Of a stretch of 64,000 bases of DNA, positions 18,017 to 26,308 are shown one piece after another (the first letter of the stretch is position 1; every line of letters starts with the position of its first letter). The notes below the pieces were generated by a model, which did no database searches, was not told the DNA's origin, and saw nothing but the letters and a program-made list of their open reading frames with translations. The translations under genes and the position numbers were made by a program. The stretch is from Bacteroidota bacterium (GTDB lineage Bacteria; Bacteroidota; Bacteroidia; Flavobacteriales_F; PHOS-HE28): contig JACTMO010000039.1 of assembly GCA_014584605.1 (NCBI GenBank), positions 35,639 to 99,638 of the forward strand. Direction: 5' to 3'.

Positions 18017-19684
18017 TCAGGGCTTGGTCCCGGACAGGAGGCCCGGATAGCCTCCATCGGTGAGCGCCTTCACCGCCGCCTGCACGAAGGGGTCGGTGAC
18101 GAGCGCCGCTTTGGCCCTGCCGGTCTGCAGGTCGTAGCGGGACACGATCTCGTTGCGCAGCATCTCCTCCACGTCACTACGGAACAGGTCGAGCTCTTCG
18201 GCGGGGTCGGGCGCCAGCTCTTTGCGGAGCTCCTCGAAGGCCTTCTGCGCATGGTCGTAGTACCGCTCCTTGCGGGCCACTTCCTCCAGCTTGGCATAAA
18301 CCTCCATGCTCTCGGTGTCGTAGCTGAAACCGCGCTCGCGGGCGAAGGCGGTGAATTCGTGGTAGAGCTCATCGTCGATCCGGAACCGTTCGGGCGGCCC
18401 GATGCTGTCGTGGGTGCGTCGGTAGTTGGTGGCGAAATCGAACAGGATGTCCTCGGCGTACAGGCCGCCCACCACCTTGGCCAGCTCGGGCTCCACGACG
18501 GCCACATCGGGCAGGATGCCCCGGCCATCGTACACCGTACGGCCGTTGCGGGTCTTGAAGGCCACCAGGCCCGTATCGGTGCGCACGGTGGCCTTGCCAC
18601 TGCTGTCGCGGTGCGCGTAGTCCAGCTTCTGGATGCAGCGCCCGCTGGGGATGTAGTACTTGGCCACGGTGACCTTGAGCTTGCTGTTGTAGAACAGGTC
18701 GCGGGTCTGCTGCACGAGCCCCTTGCCGAAGGTGCGCTCCCCGACGATGACCGCGCGGTCCAGGTCCTGGAGCGCACCGCTGACGATCTCGCTGGCGCTG
18801 GCCGAGCCACCGTCCACCAGCACCACCAGCGGAATGGTGGCGTCCTCCGGGTCGCTGAGGGTACGGTAGCTCTTGTCCCACTCGGGGATCCTCCCCTTGG
18901 TCTCCACCACGGGTTCGTTCTTGGGCACGAAGAGGTTGACGATGTTCACCGCCTCGCGCAGCAGCCCGCCGCCGTTGCCGCGCAGGTCGAGCACCAGGTG
19001 GCGCGCGCCCTCCTGTTTGAGCTGCTTCATGGCGTTGCGCACATCGGTGCTGGCCGTCTGGGTGAAGCTGTTGAGCTTGATGTAGCCCACCATGTGGGTG
19101 GCGTCCACGATGCCTTTGTAGGGCACGTCGGGGATCTTGATCTCCTCGCGGGTGAGCAGTTTTTCCTGGGGTTCGGTCTCACCGCGTTTCAGCAGCACGC
19201 GCACCGGCGTGCCGGCCTGGCCCTTGAGCAGCTTGCTCACCTCCTCGGTGTCCAGGCCCTGCACCTTGCGGCCGTCCACCTCCACGATCTCATCGCCCGC
19301 CCAGATACCGGCCTTGGCCGCCGGGAAACCTTCGTAGGGCTCGCTGATGAACATGCGCTCGTCCTTGCGCTTGATCAGCGCGCCGATGCCCCCGTACTGC
19401 CCGGTGGTCTGAAAACGATACTCCTCGATGTCGCTCTCGGGGATGTATTGCGTGTAGGGGTCCAGCGAGGTGAGCATCGCGTCGATCCCCGTCTTCATCA
19501 ACGTGCCGGGCTTGGTGTCCTCGACGTAGTACACGTTGAGCTCCTTGTAGAGCTCGGTGAAGATCTCCAGGTTCTTGGAGATCTCGAAGTAGTTGTCGCC
19601 CGCCGCGAGGGTGAGGGCGCCGGAGACGGCCAGGGCGCCACCGATGATCCAGGTGCGCAGGCGGGGGGAGCGAGGAGCTTGCAT
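18017..19684 (-). CDS. S41 carboxy-terminal processing peptidase
   Basis: 555-aa periplasmic protease of the CtpA/Prc family. One N-terminal transmembrane/signal segment (RTWIIGGALAVSGALTLA), a PDZ domain (about 90-180, with PAAKAGIWAGDEIVEVDG), and the catalytic core. The nucleophile is Ser296 in GGSASASE and the general base Lys321 in GERTFGKG, exactly 25 residues apart as in the family. It trims C-termini of exported proteins. I chose the ATG at 19684; 13 bp separate it from yidD. A C-terminal helical region of about 130 residues (from about 425) follows, as in other Bacteroidota members. Confidence 0.93.
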   Translation of the reverse strand: MQAPRSPRLRTWIIGGALAVSGALTLAAGDNYFEISKNLEIFTELYKELNVYYVEDTKPGTLMKTGIDAMLTSLDPYTQYIPESDIEEYRFQTTGQYGGIGALIKRKDERMFISEPYEGFPAAKAGIWAGDEIVEVDGRKVQGLDTEEVSKLLKGQAGTPVRVLLKRGETEPQEKLLTREEIKIPDVPYKGIVDATHMVGYIKLNSFTQTASTDVRNAMKQLKQEGARHLVLDLRGNGGGLLREAVNIVNLFVPKNEPVVETKGRIPEWDKSYRTLSDPEDATIPLVVLVDGGSASASEIVSGALQDLDRAVIVGERTFGKGLVQQTRDLFYNSKLKVTVAKYYIPSGRCIQKLDYAHRDSSGKATVRTDTGLVAFKTRNGRTVYDGRGILPDVAVVEPELAKVVGGLYAEDILFDFATNYRRTHDSIGPPERFRIDDELYHEFTAFARERGFSYDTESMEVYAKLEEVARKERYYDHAQKAFEELRKELAPDPAEELDLFRSDVEEMLRNEIVSRYDLQTGRAKAALVTDPFVQAAVKALTDGGYPGLLSGTKP

Positions 19685-19697
19685 GGCGGAGGAAGGG

Positions 19698-19919
19698 CTA
19701 TGGGACGGGGTCGTGGCCGTGGCCGCCCCAAGGATGACAAGATAGGAAGCGCTTGAGGGTGAGCAGGCCACCGCGCCAGGGGCCGTGCCGATGGAGCGCC
19801 TCCACACCGTAGGCGCTGCAGCTGGGCGTGTAGCGGCAGGCGCCCGGCAGCAGCGGGGAGATGGCGTGCTGGTAGAGGCGGACCAGGCCGATCAGGGCGG
19901 CGGTGAGGGGCCTACGCAT
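19698..19919 (-). CDS. yidD: Membrane protein insertion efficiency factor YidD
   Basis: 73-aa YidD homologue. Conserved core [28 protein letters not shown] with the two invariant cysteines, then GPWRGG and LSCHPWGG. It assists YidC-mediated insertion of inner-membrane proteins. The start overlaps the rnpA end by 8 bp, the order (rnpA-yidD) seen in most bacteria. Confidence 0.95.
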   Translation of the reverse strand: MRRPLTAALIGLVRLYQHAISPLLPGACRYTPSCSAYGVEALHRHGPWRGGLLTLKRFLSCHPWGGHGHDPVP

Positions 19920-20295
19920 GTTCCTTGAACCAACGGTCGAGGGCGCGGATCATTTTGCTTTCCACCTCCTGGAAGCCGGGCACGGTGCGGCCCTGGAGCA
20001 CGAAGAGCCAGGCGCATTGGCGGCCCAGGCCCAGCAGCAAGGGGTGGTAGCTGTGCTTGTTCAGCCGGTAGGCCTCGCGCATGCGGCGGCGTGCGCGGTT
20101 GCGGTCCACGGCCCGGGGTAGGTTGCGCTTGGGCACGGCGAAGGCCACCTGGGCGGGTACGGGCTGGTCGAGCTCCATGAACAGGCCGGTGAGGCGGAAC
20201 GGGGGCACATGCACCGAGCGCCCCTGGTCGATGAGCCGCTGTAGGCGCGGACGACCGCGGAGGCGCTCCTGCTTGGGGAAGGTATGGCGCTCCAT
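19912..20295 (-). CDS. rnpA: Ribonuclease P protein component
   Basis: 127-aa basic protein that assists the RNase P RNA in 5' maturation of tRNA. The central [13 protein letters not shown] motif is the family signature, preceded by FPKQERLRG and [18 protein letters not shown] chose the ATG at 20295, which matches the usual N-terminus ([11 protein letters not shown]). It lies 53 bp downstream of hemD and overlaps yidD by 8 bp. Confidence 0.95.
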   Translation of the reverse strand: MERHTFPKQERLRGRPRLQRLIDQGRSVHVPPFRLTGLFMELDQPVPAQVAFAVPKRNLPRAVDRNRARRRMREAYRLNKHSYHPLLLGLGRQCAWLFVLQGRTVPGFQEVESKMIRALDRWFKEHA

Positions 20296-20348
20296 TCCTG
20301 CCGGTGGGGCCCGGAGGGCCGGGATGTTGGTCCCGTGATGCGCGGGGC

Positions 20349-21098
20349 CTACTTCTTCTTGCCGAGCTTCTTGATGTACAGTTCGATGGCGCCCGTCATG
20401 CTGGGCGCCTCCGGCAGCGGGGCCTCGATGTCCAGCCGCAGGCCGGCATCGCGTGCGGCTTTGCTGGTGGTGGGGCCGAAGGCGGCGATCACCGTGCCGT
20501 TCTGGTCGTACTTGGGGAAGTTGCGGAAGAGGCTCTCGATGCCCGCCGGGCTGAAGAACACCAGCATGTCGTACTTGAGGTCCTTCAGGTCGCTGAGGTC
20601 GCTGGCCACCGTGCGGTAGAAGACCGCGTTGGTGTACTTCACGCCGGCCTTGTCCAGCAGGGCGGGGATCTCGGCCTTCTGGATGTCGCTGCAGGGCACC
20701 AGGTAGGTTTCCTCCTTGTGCTTCTTGATCACATCGAGCAGGTCCTGGAAGGTGTTCTTGCCGATGAACACCTTGCGCTTGCGGTACACGATGTACTTCT
20801 GCACGTAGTAGGCCACGCTCTCGCTGACGCAGAAGTACTTCATGGACTCCGGCACGGTGAGCCGCAGCTCCTTGCACATGCGGAAGAAGTGGTCCACCGC
20901 ATTGCGGCTGGTGAGGACGATGGCCGTGTGGTCCAGGATGTTGATGCGCTCCTGGCGGAAGTCCTGTGCCGGCACGGACTCCACCTTGATGAAGGCCTTG
21001 AAGTCGATCCTCAGGCCGTACTTGCGGCCCAGCTCGTGGTAGGGGGACTTGACGTCCGTGGGCTCCGGTTGCGAAACGAGGATGGTCTTGATCTTCAA
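20349..21098 (-). CDS. hemD: Uroporphyrinogen-III synthase
   Basis: 249-aa HemD-family protein that closes hydroxymethylbilane to uroporphyrinogen III in haem synthesis. The divergent Bacteroidota type is recognisable from TILVSQPEP, VLTSRNAVDHFF, YFCVSESVAYYV, the paired VFFSPAGIESLF helix/strand and IAAFGPTTSKAA. It sits between DUF4271 (10 bp upstream) and rnpA, a common Bacteroidota gene order. Its amino-acid content is unusually Lys-rich for this GC-rich window, as is common for this protein. Confidence 0.93.
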   Translation of the reverse strand: MKIKTILVSQPEPTDVKSPYHELGRKYGLRIDFKAFIKVESVPAQDFRQERINILDHTAIVLTSRNAVDHFFRMCKELRLTVPESMKYFCVSESVAYYVQKYIVYRKRKVFIGKNTFQDLLDVIKKHKEETYLVPCSDIQKAEIPALLDKAGVKYTNAVFYRTVASDLSDLKDLKYDMLVFFSPAGIESLFRNFPKYDQNGTVIAAFGPTTSKAARDAGLRLDIEAPLPEAPSMTGAIELYIKKLGKKK

Positions 21099-21108
21099 GG
21101 CCGCTCGG

Positions 21109-21789
21109 TTAGGGAAGGTGGAACGCGGTTGAGCCGGGGTGCTGCAAGGTGCGGAGGGCCATGAGCACCGGCAGGATCTCGGCGGCGCAAAGGTACAGGA
21201 AAATGTGCCTGAAGGGCATCCCCGAGGAACGGCCGATGAAGACCGCCCGCCCCCAGCGCAGCACGACGATCAGCGCGGCGAGCACCGCCCCGGTCGGTAA
21301 CAGCACGGGCCGCAGCGCAGGGCGATAGGCCATGAGCACGGCCAGGGGAAGGAGGGCGGCACCCAGCACAAGGTGGTTGAGGACCAGCGCATAGGCGTAC
21401 TCCTGCAGGCCGCCATCGCCCTGGAAGAACCAGCCCAGGGCGCGCAGCAACAGGACCTGAAGCACCAGCAGGGCCAGCAGGGCCAGGGCCACCATGGCGT
21501 AGGCCCCGGGTCCTGCGTTCAGGTCGCCGTGCAGCACCAGGGCCTGCTGGACGAAAAGCGCCATCCCCGCCAGCAAGGCCAGCAGCAGGCCCAGCATCGA
21601 GCGGGCCTGCAGGTCGATGTCCTCCCGCAGGCTGCGCTGGCTCAGGCGGGTGCGGAAGACGCCATCGAGCACCAGGCTCCATTTGCGCGGTGCGGCCACG
21701 TTGGTCCAGGCCAGGATCGCCACCACGGCGAGCAGCAGCACCACCACCCAGTCCGGGTTCAGGGGGTCGATGGTCCGGGGTTCGCCCAT
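21109..21789 (-). CDS. DUF4271 membrane protein
   Basis: 226-aa integral membrane protein of unknown function with about six hydrophobic segments (for example VVVLLLAVVAILAW at about 16-30, LLLALLAGMALF, AMVALALLALLVLQVLLL). The position directly before hemD is typical of DUF4271 in Bacteroidota. I chose the ATG at 21789, 9 nt after the TACCTTTG box at 21799-21806, which puts it near the predicted transcript start. It is divergent from the acyl-CoA dehydrogenase gene. Confidence 0.85.
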   Translation of the reverse strand: MGEPRTIDPLNPDWVVVLLLAVVAILAWTNVAAPRKWSLVLDGVFRTRLSQRSLREDIDLQARSMLGLLLALLAGMALFVQQALVLHGDLNAGPGAYAMVALALLALLVLQVLLLRALGWFFQGDGGLQEYAYALVLNHLVLGAALLPLAVLMAYRPALRPVLLPTGAVLAALIVVLRWGRAVFIGRSSGMPFRHIFLYLCAAEILPVLMALRTLQHPGSTAFHLP

Positions 21790-21798
21790 GGTGGTGGG

Positions 21799-21806
21799 CA
21801 AAGGTA
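21799..21806 (-). promoter_or_regulatory. -7 promoter box (TACCTTTG) for the DUF4271-hemD-rnpA run
   Basis: Exact consensus on the minus strand, 9 nt before the ATG at 21789. Confidence 0.6.
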
Positions 21807-21833
21807 TCGGGGGCGGCGCCGGAGAGGCCGTGT

Positions 21834-21841
21834 TACTTTTG
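21834..21841 (+). promoter_or_regulatory. -7 promoter box (TACTTTTG) for the acyl-CoA dehydrogenase
   Basis: Exact TAnnTTTG match, 45 nt before the ATG at 21887 and only 27 bp from the divergent minus-strand box, so two back-to-back promoters are packed in under 45 bp. Confidence 0.6.
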
Positions 21842-21886
21842 CCGCCCCGGTGCGCGGCAGCGCCGCCCCGGCGAGAAACCCACCGC

Positions 21887-23104
21887 ATGTCCACCACCAC
21901 CACCACCGGCAGGACCAAGGCCGCCACCGACCTCTTTCAGCATCACGACCACTACCTGGTGGACGAGCTCTTCACCGAGGAGCAGAAGCTGATCCGCGAT
22001 ACGGCGCGCAAGCACGTCAGCAAGCACCTCAAGCCCATCATCGAGGAGCGTTTCGAGAAGGCCGAGTTCAGCAAGGACATCATCCCCGGGCTGGCGGAGA
22101 TCGGCGCGTTCGGCCCCTTCGTGCCCGAGCAGTACGGCGGCCCCGGTCTGGACCAGATGAGCTACGGTCTCATCATGCAGGAGATCGAGCGCTGCGACAG
22201 CGGCCTGCGCAGCCTGTGCAGCGTGCAGGGCTCCCTGGCCATGTACCCCATCTGGAAGTACGGCAGCGAGGAGCAGAAGATGAAGTGGCTGCCGGACATG
22301 GTGCAGGGGAAGAAGATCGGTTGCTTCGGCCTCACCGAGCCCGACTTCGGCAGCAACCCCGGCGGCATGGTCACCACCTTCAAGGACATGGGCGACCACT
22401 ACCTGCTGAACGGCGCCAAGATGTGGATCAGCAACGCCCCCTTCGCCGACCTGGCCATCGTGTGGGCCAAGGCGGAGAACACCGAGGGCCGCATCCATGG
22501 CCTCATCGTGGAGCGCGGCATGGAGGGCTTCACCACGCCCACCACGCACGGCAAGCTGAGCCTGCGCGCCAGCCCCACCGGCGAGCTGGTGTTCGACAAC
22601 GTGAAGGTGCCCAAGGGCAACCTGCTGCCGGGCAAGAACGGACTGGGTGCCCCCATGGGCTGCCTGGACAGTGCGCGCTACGGCATCGCCTGGGGCACGC
22701 TGGGCGTGGCCATGGAGTGCTACGACACGGCCCTGCGCTACAGCAAGGAGCGCATCCAGTTCGGCAGGCCCATCGGCGGCTTCCAGCTCACGCAGAAGAA
22801 GCTGGCGGAGATGATCACCGAGATCACCAAGGCACAGCTGCTCACCTGGCGCCTGGGCACCCTGCGCAACGAGGGCCGGGCCACCACCCAGCAGATCAGC
22901 ATGGCCAAGCGCAACAACGTGCACCTCGCACTCACCGTGGCCCGCGAAGCACGCCAGATCCTTGGCGGCATGGGCATCACCAACGAGTACCCCATCATGC
23001 GCCACATGATGAACCTGGAGAGCGTGGTGACCTATGAAGGCACGCACGACATCCACCTGCTGATCACGGGTGCCGAGGTCACCGGGATCCAGGCGTTCAA
23101 GTAA
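21887..23104 (+). CDS. Acyl-CoA dehydrogenase, glutaryl-CoA dehydrogenase-like
   Basis: 405-aa FAD flavoenzyme. Matches the glutaryl-CoA dehydrogenase branch: LCSVQGSLAMYPI, YGSEEQKMKWLP, GCFGLTEPDFGSNPGG, KMWISNAPFADLAIVWAK and the C-terminal YEGTHDIHLLITG. The catalytic base is probably Glu384 in TYEGTHD, and an Arg in DSGLRSLCS could bind the gamma-carboxylate. It would convert glutaryl-CoA to crotonyl-CoA in lysine or tryptophan breakdown, but a general acyl-CoA dehydrogenase cannot be excluded. It stands alone, with its own promoter and a strong terminator at 23141-23173. Confidence 0.9.
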   Translation: MSTTTTTGRTKAATDLFQHHDHYLVDELFTEEQKLIRDTARKHVSKHLKPIIEERFEKAEFSKDIIPGLAEIGAFGPFVPEQYGGPGLDQMSYGLIMQEIERCDSGLRSLCSVQGSLAMYPIWKYGSEEQKMKWLPDMVQGKKIGCFGLTEPDFGSNPGGMVTTFKDMGDHYLLNGAKMWISNAPFADLAIVWAKAENTEGRIHGLIVERGMEGFTTPTTHGKLSLRASPTGELVFDNVKVPKGNLLPGKNGLGAPMGCLDSARYGIAWGTLGVAMECYDTALRYSKERIQFGRPIGGFQLTQKKLAEMITEITKAQLLTWRLGTLRNEGRATTQQISMAKRNNVHLALTVAREARQILGGMGITNEYPIMRHMMNLESVVTYEGTHDIHLLITGAEVTGIQAFK

Positions 23105-23140
23105 CGGCGACGCTCCCGTCGAGCCAGGGAACGAGCTCAT

Positions 23141-23173
23141 GCAGGGTCTCCCATCGGGGGCCCTGCGTTTTTT
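23141..23173 (+). terminator. Rho-independent terminator after the acyl-CoA dehydrogenase
   Basis: GCAGGG...CCCTGC stem (inner bases also partly pair, TCTCCC with GGGGG) followed by GTTTTTT. It begins 36 bp after the stop and is the clearest terminator in the window. Confidence 0.8.
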
Positions 23174-23378
23174 CGGGAGGCACCGACCGCCCGCCCAACG
23201 ACCTGCGCATGAGCGGCAAGACCTGCCGGTCCACGAAGCGGAGCCCGTGCGAGCTTTCCGGTATGGACCCGTTGCGCCGAACAACGACCCAGTTGAGCCG
23301 GTGCATCTTCCTGGGGAGAGGCATATCGGCCGCCCGCACCTCGGCGCCGCCGGTGCATGGCGTCAGGGACGCCCCCGG

Positions 23379-23801
23379 CTACGCTTCCGCCTGCCGGCCC
23401 ACCTCGGCCAGCTGCTGTTGCAGCCAACGGCGCGCCTCGGCCTCCTCGCCGAACACCCGCGCCCGGAACACCGTTGGAAAGTAGGTGAAGAACAACTTGG
23501 TGACCATCTCCGCCATGCTGTCGTGCACCACCACCGCCAGCGCACGCAAGCTGTCCTGGTCGCGCTCGGGGCCGAAATGGTCCACCCCGGTGACGTTCAT
23601 GTCGAAGTCCATGTCACTGGGGATGATGCTGAGCATGACGCACGGCCTGCCTTCGGCCAGTGCGAAGCGTGCGCGCTTGTTCTCCGCGAAGCCTGCGAGG
23701 TCGATGCGTTCTCCAGGGTGATAGCGCTGTTCGAGGAAGCCCGGGGCCACCAGGGTGATGGTGGCGATGCGGGTCTCGATGCTTCGCGCCGTGAAGGGCA
23801 T
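23379..23801 (-). CDS. Small DUF7793/STAS-SEC14-like protein, paralogue
   Basis: 140-aa soluble protein, paralogue of the gene at 3954. The shared blocks are DFDMNV..VDH and LFFTYFPTVFRARVFGEEAEARRWL, and the general layout (N-terminal strand-rich part, then helix plus FP...RVF) is the same. Function unknown; a ligand-binding or regulatory role is only a guess from the STAS/SEC14-like resemblance. The ATG at 23801 is chosen since it follows a -7 box by 7 nt; the open frame continues upstream into the MBOAT gene and is not coding. It is divergent from the acylation cassette, as if linked to it in control. Confidence 0.65.
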   Translation of the reverse strand: MPFTARSIETRIATITLVAPGFLEQRYHPGERIDLAGFAENKRARFALAEGRPCVMLSIIPSDMDFDMNVTGVDHFGPERDQDSLRALAVVVHDSMAEMVTKLFFTYFPTVFRARVFGEEAEARRWLQQQLAEVGRQAEA

Positions 23802-23808
23802 GACCAGC

Positions 23809-23816
23809 GAAAGGTA
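23809..23816 (-). promoter_or_regulatory. -7-like box (TACCTTTC) for the DUF7793-like paralogue
   Basis: One base off TAnnTTTG, 7 nt before the ATG at 23801; again a predicted near-leaderless transcript, as at the other paralogue. Confidence 0.45.
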
Positions 23817-23841
23817 ATGCCGTGATCGCGGCGGCGGCGGG

Positions 23842-23849
23842 TAGCTTTG
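23842..23849 (+). promoter_or_regulatory. -7 promoter box (TAGCTTTG) for the MBOAT/SGNH cassette
   Basis: Exact TAnnTTTG match, 75 nt before the ATG at 23925 in the divergent region. Confidence 0.5.
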
Positions 23850-23924
23850 GCCCGAATCAACCGGTGCCGCCGACCGTCCGAACCCGGGGTGGGACCGGCC
23901 CGTAGAAGGCATTTCGCGCGCCGC

Positions 23925-25373
23925 ATGCTGTTCAACTCGATCGATTTCGCGGTCTTCCTGCCGATCGTATTCCTCCTCTATTGGGGGCTTTTCCGCCGTT
24001 CGGTGCCCTGGCGCAACGCCTTCCTGATCCTGGCGGGCTGCGTGTTCTACGGCTGGTGGGACTGGCGCTTCCTGGGGCTGTGGCTGTTCACGGCAGGCGT
24101 GGACTACCTGGTGGCCCTGGCGCTGGCCCGCACCGAAACCCCCTCGCGCCGCAAGCTGCTGATGGGGCTGAGCCTGACGGCCAACCTGGGGCTCCTGGGC
24201 TTCTTCAAGTACTACGACTTCTTCCTGCAGAGCTTCGTGGACGCCTTCACCCTGCTGGGTCGGCCCATCGATGCACGACCGCTGGGCCTGGTGCTGCCCG
24301 TGGGCATCAGTTTCTACACCTTCCAGAGCCTGAGCTACACCTTCGATGTGTACCGCAGGCAGCTGCCCGCCGTGCGCGAGGCCACCACCTTCTTCGCCTT
24401 CGTGAGCTTTTTCCCGCAGTTGCTGGCCGGCCCCATCGAGCGCGCCCGCCACATGCTGCCGCAGTTCGGCAGTGCGCGTCGTTTCGACGAGGCCGCAGCA
24501 TACGACGGGGTGCGGCAGATGCTGTGGGGCCTCTTCAAGAAGGTGGTGGTGGCCGACAACTGTGCCACCTTCGTGAACCCGGTCTTCGGTGCTCACGCAG
24601 AGCACGACGGCAGCACCCTCGCCCTTGCCGTGCTGTTGTTCGCCTTCCAGATCTACGGCGACTTCAGCGGCTACAGCGACATCGCCATTGGCTGTGCGCG
24701 CCTCTTCGGCTTCGAGCTGATGCGCAACTTCGCCTATCCGTACTTCAGCCGGGACATCGCCGAGTTCTGGCGCCGCTGGCACATCAGCCTCAGCACCTGG
24801 TTCCGCGACTACCTGTACATCCCGCTGGGCGGGAGCCGCGGCGGCAGGGCCCGCACCGTGCGCAACGTGCTCATCATCTTCCTGGTGAGCGGCTTCTGGC
24901 ATGGTGCCAACTGGACCTTCGTGGCCTGGGGCGCGGTGAACGGCCTGCTCTTCCTGCCGCTGCTGCTGCGCGACACGCACCATGCCATGAGCGATACGGT
25001 CGCCGCCGGCCGCGTGCTGCCCAGCGCCCGCGAGGCCCTGCAACTGCTCGCCACCTTCCTACTGGCCTGCTTCGCCTGGACCTTCTTCCGTGCCGCGAGC
25101 ATGGGCCAGGCCTACGACATCCTTGGCGCCATCGCCTCGCCCACGCTGCTGCACGCACCGGCGATCGCCGACAAAAAGGTCCTGGCCTTCGCCATGCTGG
25201 GCATCGGCATCACCCTGGCGCTGGAGTGGCTGGCGCGCGAGCGGCAGTACGGTCTGCAGCTCGATGGCCTGCTGCCCATGCCCGTGCGGCGCCTGGTGTA
25301 CTACGGCCTCATCGTCGTGCTGACCCTCACCGCACCGCTGGGGGGCGGTGAATTCATCTACTTCCAGTTCTGA
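23925..25373 (+). CDS. MBOAT-family O-acyltransferase (first copy)
   Basis: 482-aa inner-membrane protein of the AlgI/DltB type with about 10-11 membrane segments. Family marks: SFYTFQSLSYTFDVYR, FPQLLAGPIERA, FGYSDIAIG-like region (YGDFSGYSDIA), EFWRRWHISLSTWFRDYLYIPLGG and FWHGANWTF, which carries the conserved catalytic His. It probably moves acyl (acetyl) groups across the membrane for transfer to a cell-surface polysaccharide. I chose the ATG at 23925 (MLFNSIDF); earlier in-frame codons cover the promoter. It ends in YFQF, as does the second MBOAT. Its stop overlaps the next gene by 1 base (TGATG). Confidence 0.92.
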   Translation: MLFNSIDFAVFLPIVFLLYWGLFRRSVPWRNAFLILAGCVFYGWWDWRFLGLWLFTAGVDYLVALALARTETPSRRKLLMGLSLTANLGLLGFFKYYDFFLQSFVDAFTLLGRPIDARPLGLVLPVGISFYTFQSLSYTFDVYRRQLPAVREATTFFAFVSFFPQLLAGPIERARHMLPQFGSARRFDEAAAYDGVRQMLWGLFKKVVVADNCATFVNPVFGAHAEHDGSTLALAVLLFAFQIYGDFSGYSDIAIGCARLFGFELMRNFAYPYFSRDIAEFWRRWHISLSTWFRDYLYIPLGGSRGGRARTVRNVLIIFLVSGFWHGANWTFVAWGAVNGLLFLPLLLRDTHHAMSDTVAAGRVLPSAREALQLLATFLLACFAWTFFRAASMGQAYDILGAIASPTLLHAPAIADKKVLAFAMLGIGITLALEWLARERQYGLQLDGLLPMPVRRLVYYGLIVVLTLTAPLGGGEFIYFQF

Positions 25374-26308
25374 TGGTGGGCCGTTTCATGCTCCGCTGCC
25401 TGCGGCTTGGCCTGCCCGCCCTGGCGATCCCCGGTGCCTACCTGCTGCTGCTGGGCGACACGGTACCCGCGCCGCGCATCACCAACAACATCGCCCTCAA
25501 CGAAAAGCTCGCCTTCGTGCGGAGCCGTTATCCGGACGGGGTGGACGTGCTGGCCGTGGGTTCGTCGATGACGCTGAACAACCTGGCGAGTGCGGGCGTG
25601 GTGGCGCACTTCGGCACCGGGCGGTACGTGAACGCCGCCGCCTGGGGTCTGGGCGCTGCGGAACTGCCCGTGCTGGGCGCCCTGCTCACCGACAGGCTGC
25701 GGCCGCATACGGTGCTGGTGGCCACCAACCTCATGGACTTCCGCAGTGCCGGCCGTCAGCTGGGCACCGACAGTACGGCCATGGCGCGGTTCATGGGAGG
25801 CGCTCCCCTGTGGCTGAGCCATCTGCGCCATTGGGACACGCCGTACCTGCTGCGCCAGGCCGAGGCCAACCGCATCCGCTTCCACGACCCCGGCAACTAC
25901 GAGTACCTCGGTTTCGATGCGCATGGAGGGGCCACGCTCGAGGTGCCGGGGGACCGCATCGACCGCAGGCGCTTCAACGAAGCGCCTCCCTCGGCCGGAC
26001 AGCTGGACGAGGCCCGATACGAGGCCTTCGCACGGTTCGCCGGATGGCTGCGGCAGCGCGATGTCCGCATGGTGGTGGTGCTGTGCGCCTACCGTGACGG
26101 CCTGCGGTCCCCGGGGCACGACGCGCTGCAGCGGGCGCACGCCGACCGGTTGCGCGGGCTGCTGGAGCCCTTGGGCCACACGGTGATCGACGGCAACATG
26201 CACCGCTGGCCGGACAGCCTGTATGTGGACGGGAGCCACCTGGGGCGTGCCGGTGCGGCGCGCTTCACCGACATTTGCCTCCCACCGCGCGACGCGGGGG
26301 GCCGATGA
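25373..26308 (+). CDS. SGNH-like membrane-anchored partner of MBOAT (first copy)
   Basis: 311 aa with an N-terminal membrane anchor (about 13-27). An SGNH/GDSL-hydrolase-like fold is suggested by AVGSSMTLNN with Ser64/Ser65 in block I, a central N.MDFR region, and VDGSHLGRAG near the C-terminus giving Asp286 and His289. I call it a partner of the MBOAT protein because MBOAT/SGNH pairs (DltB/DltD, PatA/PatB, AlgI with AlgJ/AlgX) carry out polysaccharide O-acetylation; the exact acceptor is unknown. The sequence is too diverged for certain family assignment. It overlaps its neighbours by 1 and 4 bp. Confidence 0.65.
   Translation: MVGRFMLRCLRLGLPALAIPGAYLLLLGDTVPAPRITNNIALNEKLAFVRSRYPDGVDVLAVGSSMTLNNLASAGVVAHFGTGRYVNAAAWGLGAAELPVLGALLTDRLRPHTVLVATNLMDFRSAGRQLGTDSTAMARFMGGAPLWLSHLRHWDTPYLLRQAEANRIRFHDPGNYEYLGFDAHGGATLEVPGDRIDRRRFNEAPPSAGQLDEARYEAFARFAGWLRQRDVRMVVVLCAYRDGLRSPGHDALQRAHADRLRGLLEPLGHTVIDGNMHRWPDSLYVDGSHLGRAGAARFTDICLPPRDAGGR

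Noticed and set aside
21188..21195. Minus-strand TACCTTTG inside DUF4271 as a hemD promoter
   Set aside because: It lies in coding sequence 90 nt from hemD, whose gap to DUF4271 is 10 bp, so readthrough is the simpler explanation; a chance match is likely.
23097..23339. 80-codon minus-strand frame between the acyl-CoA dehydrogenase and the DUF7793-like gene
   Set aside because: It covers the terminator hairpin and the dehydrogenase stop, has no promoter box and no family pattern.
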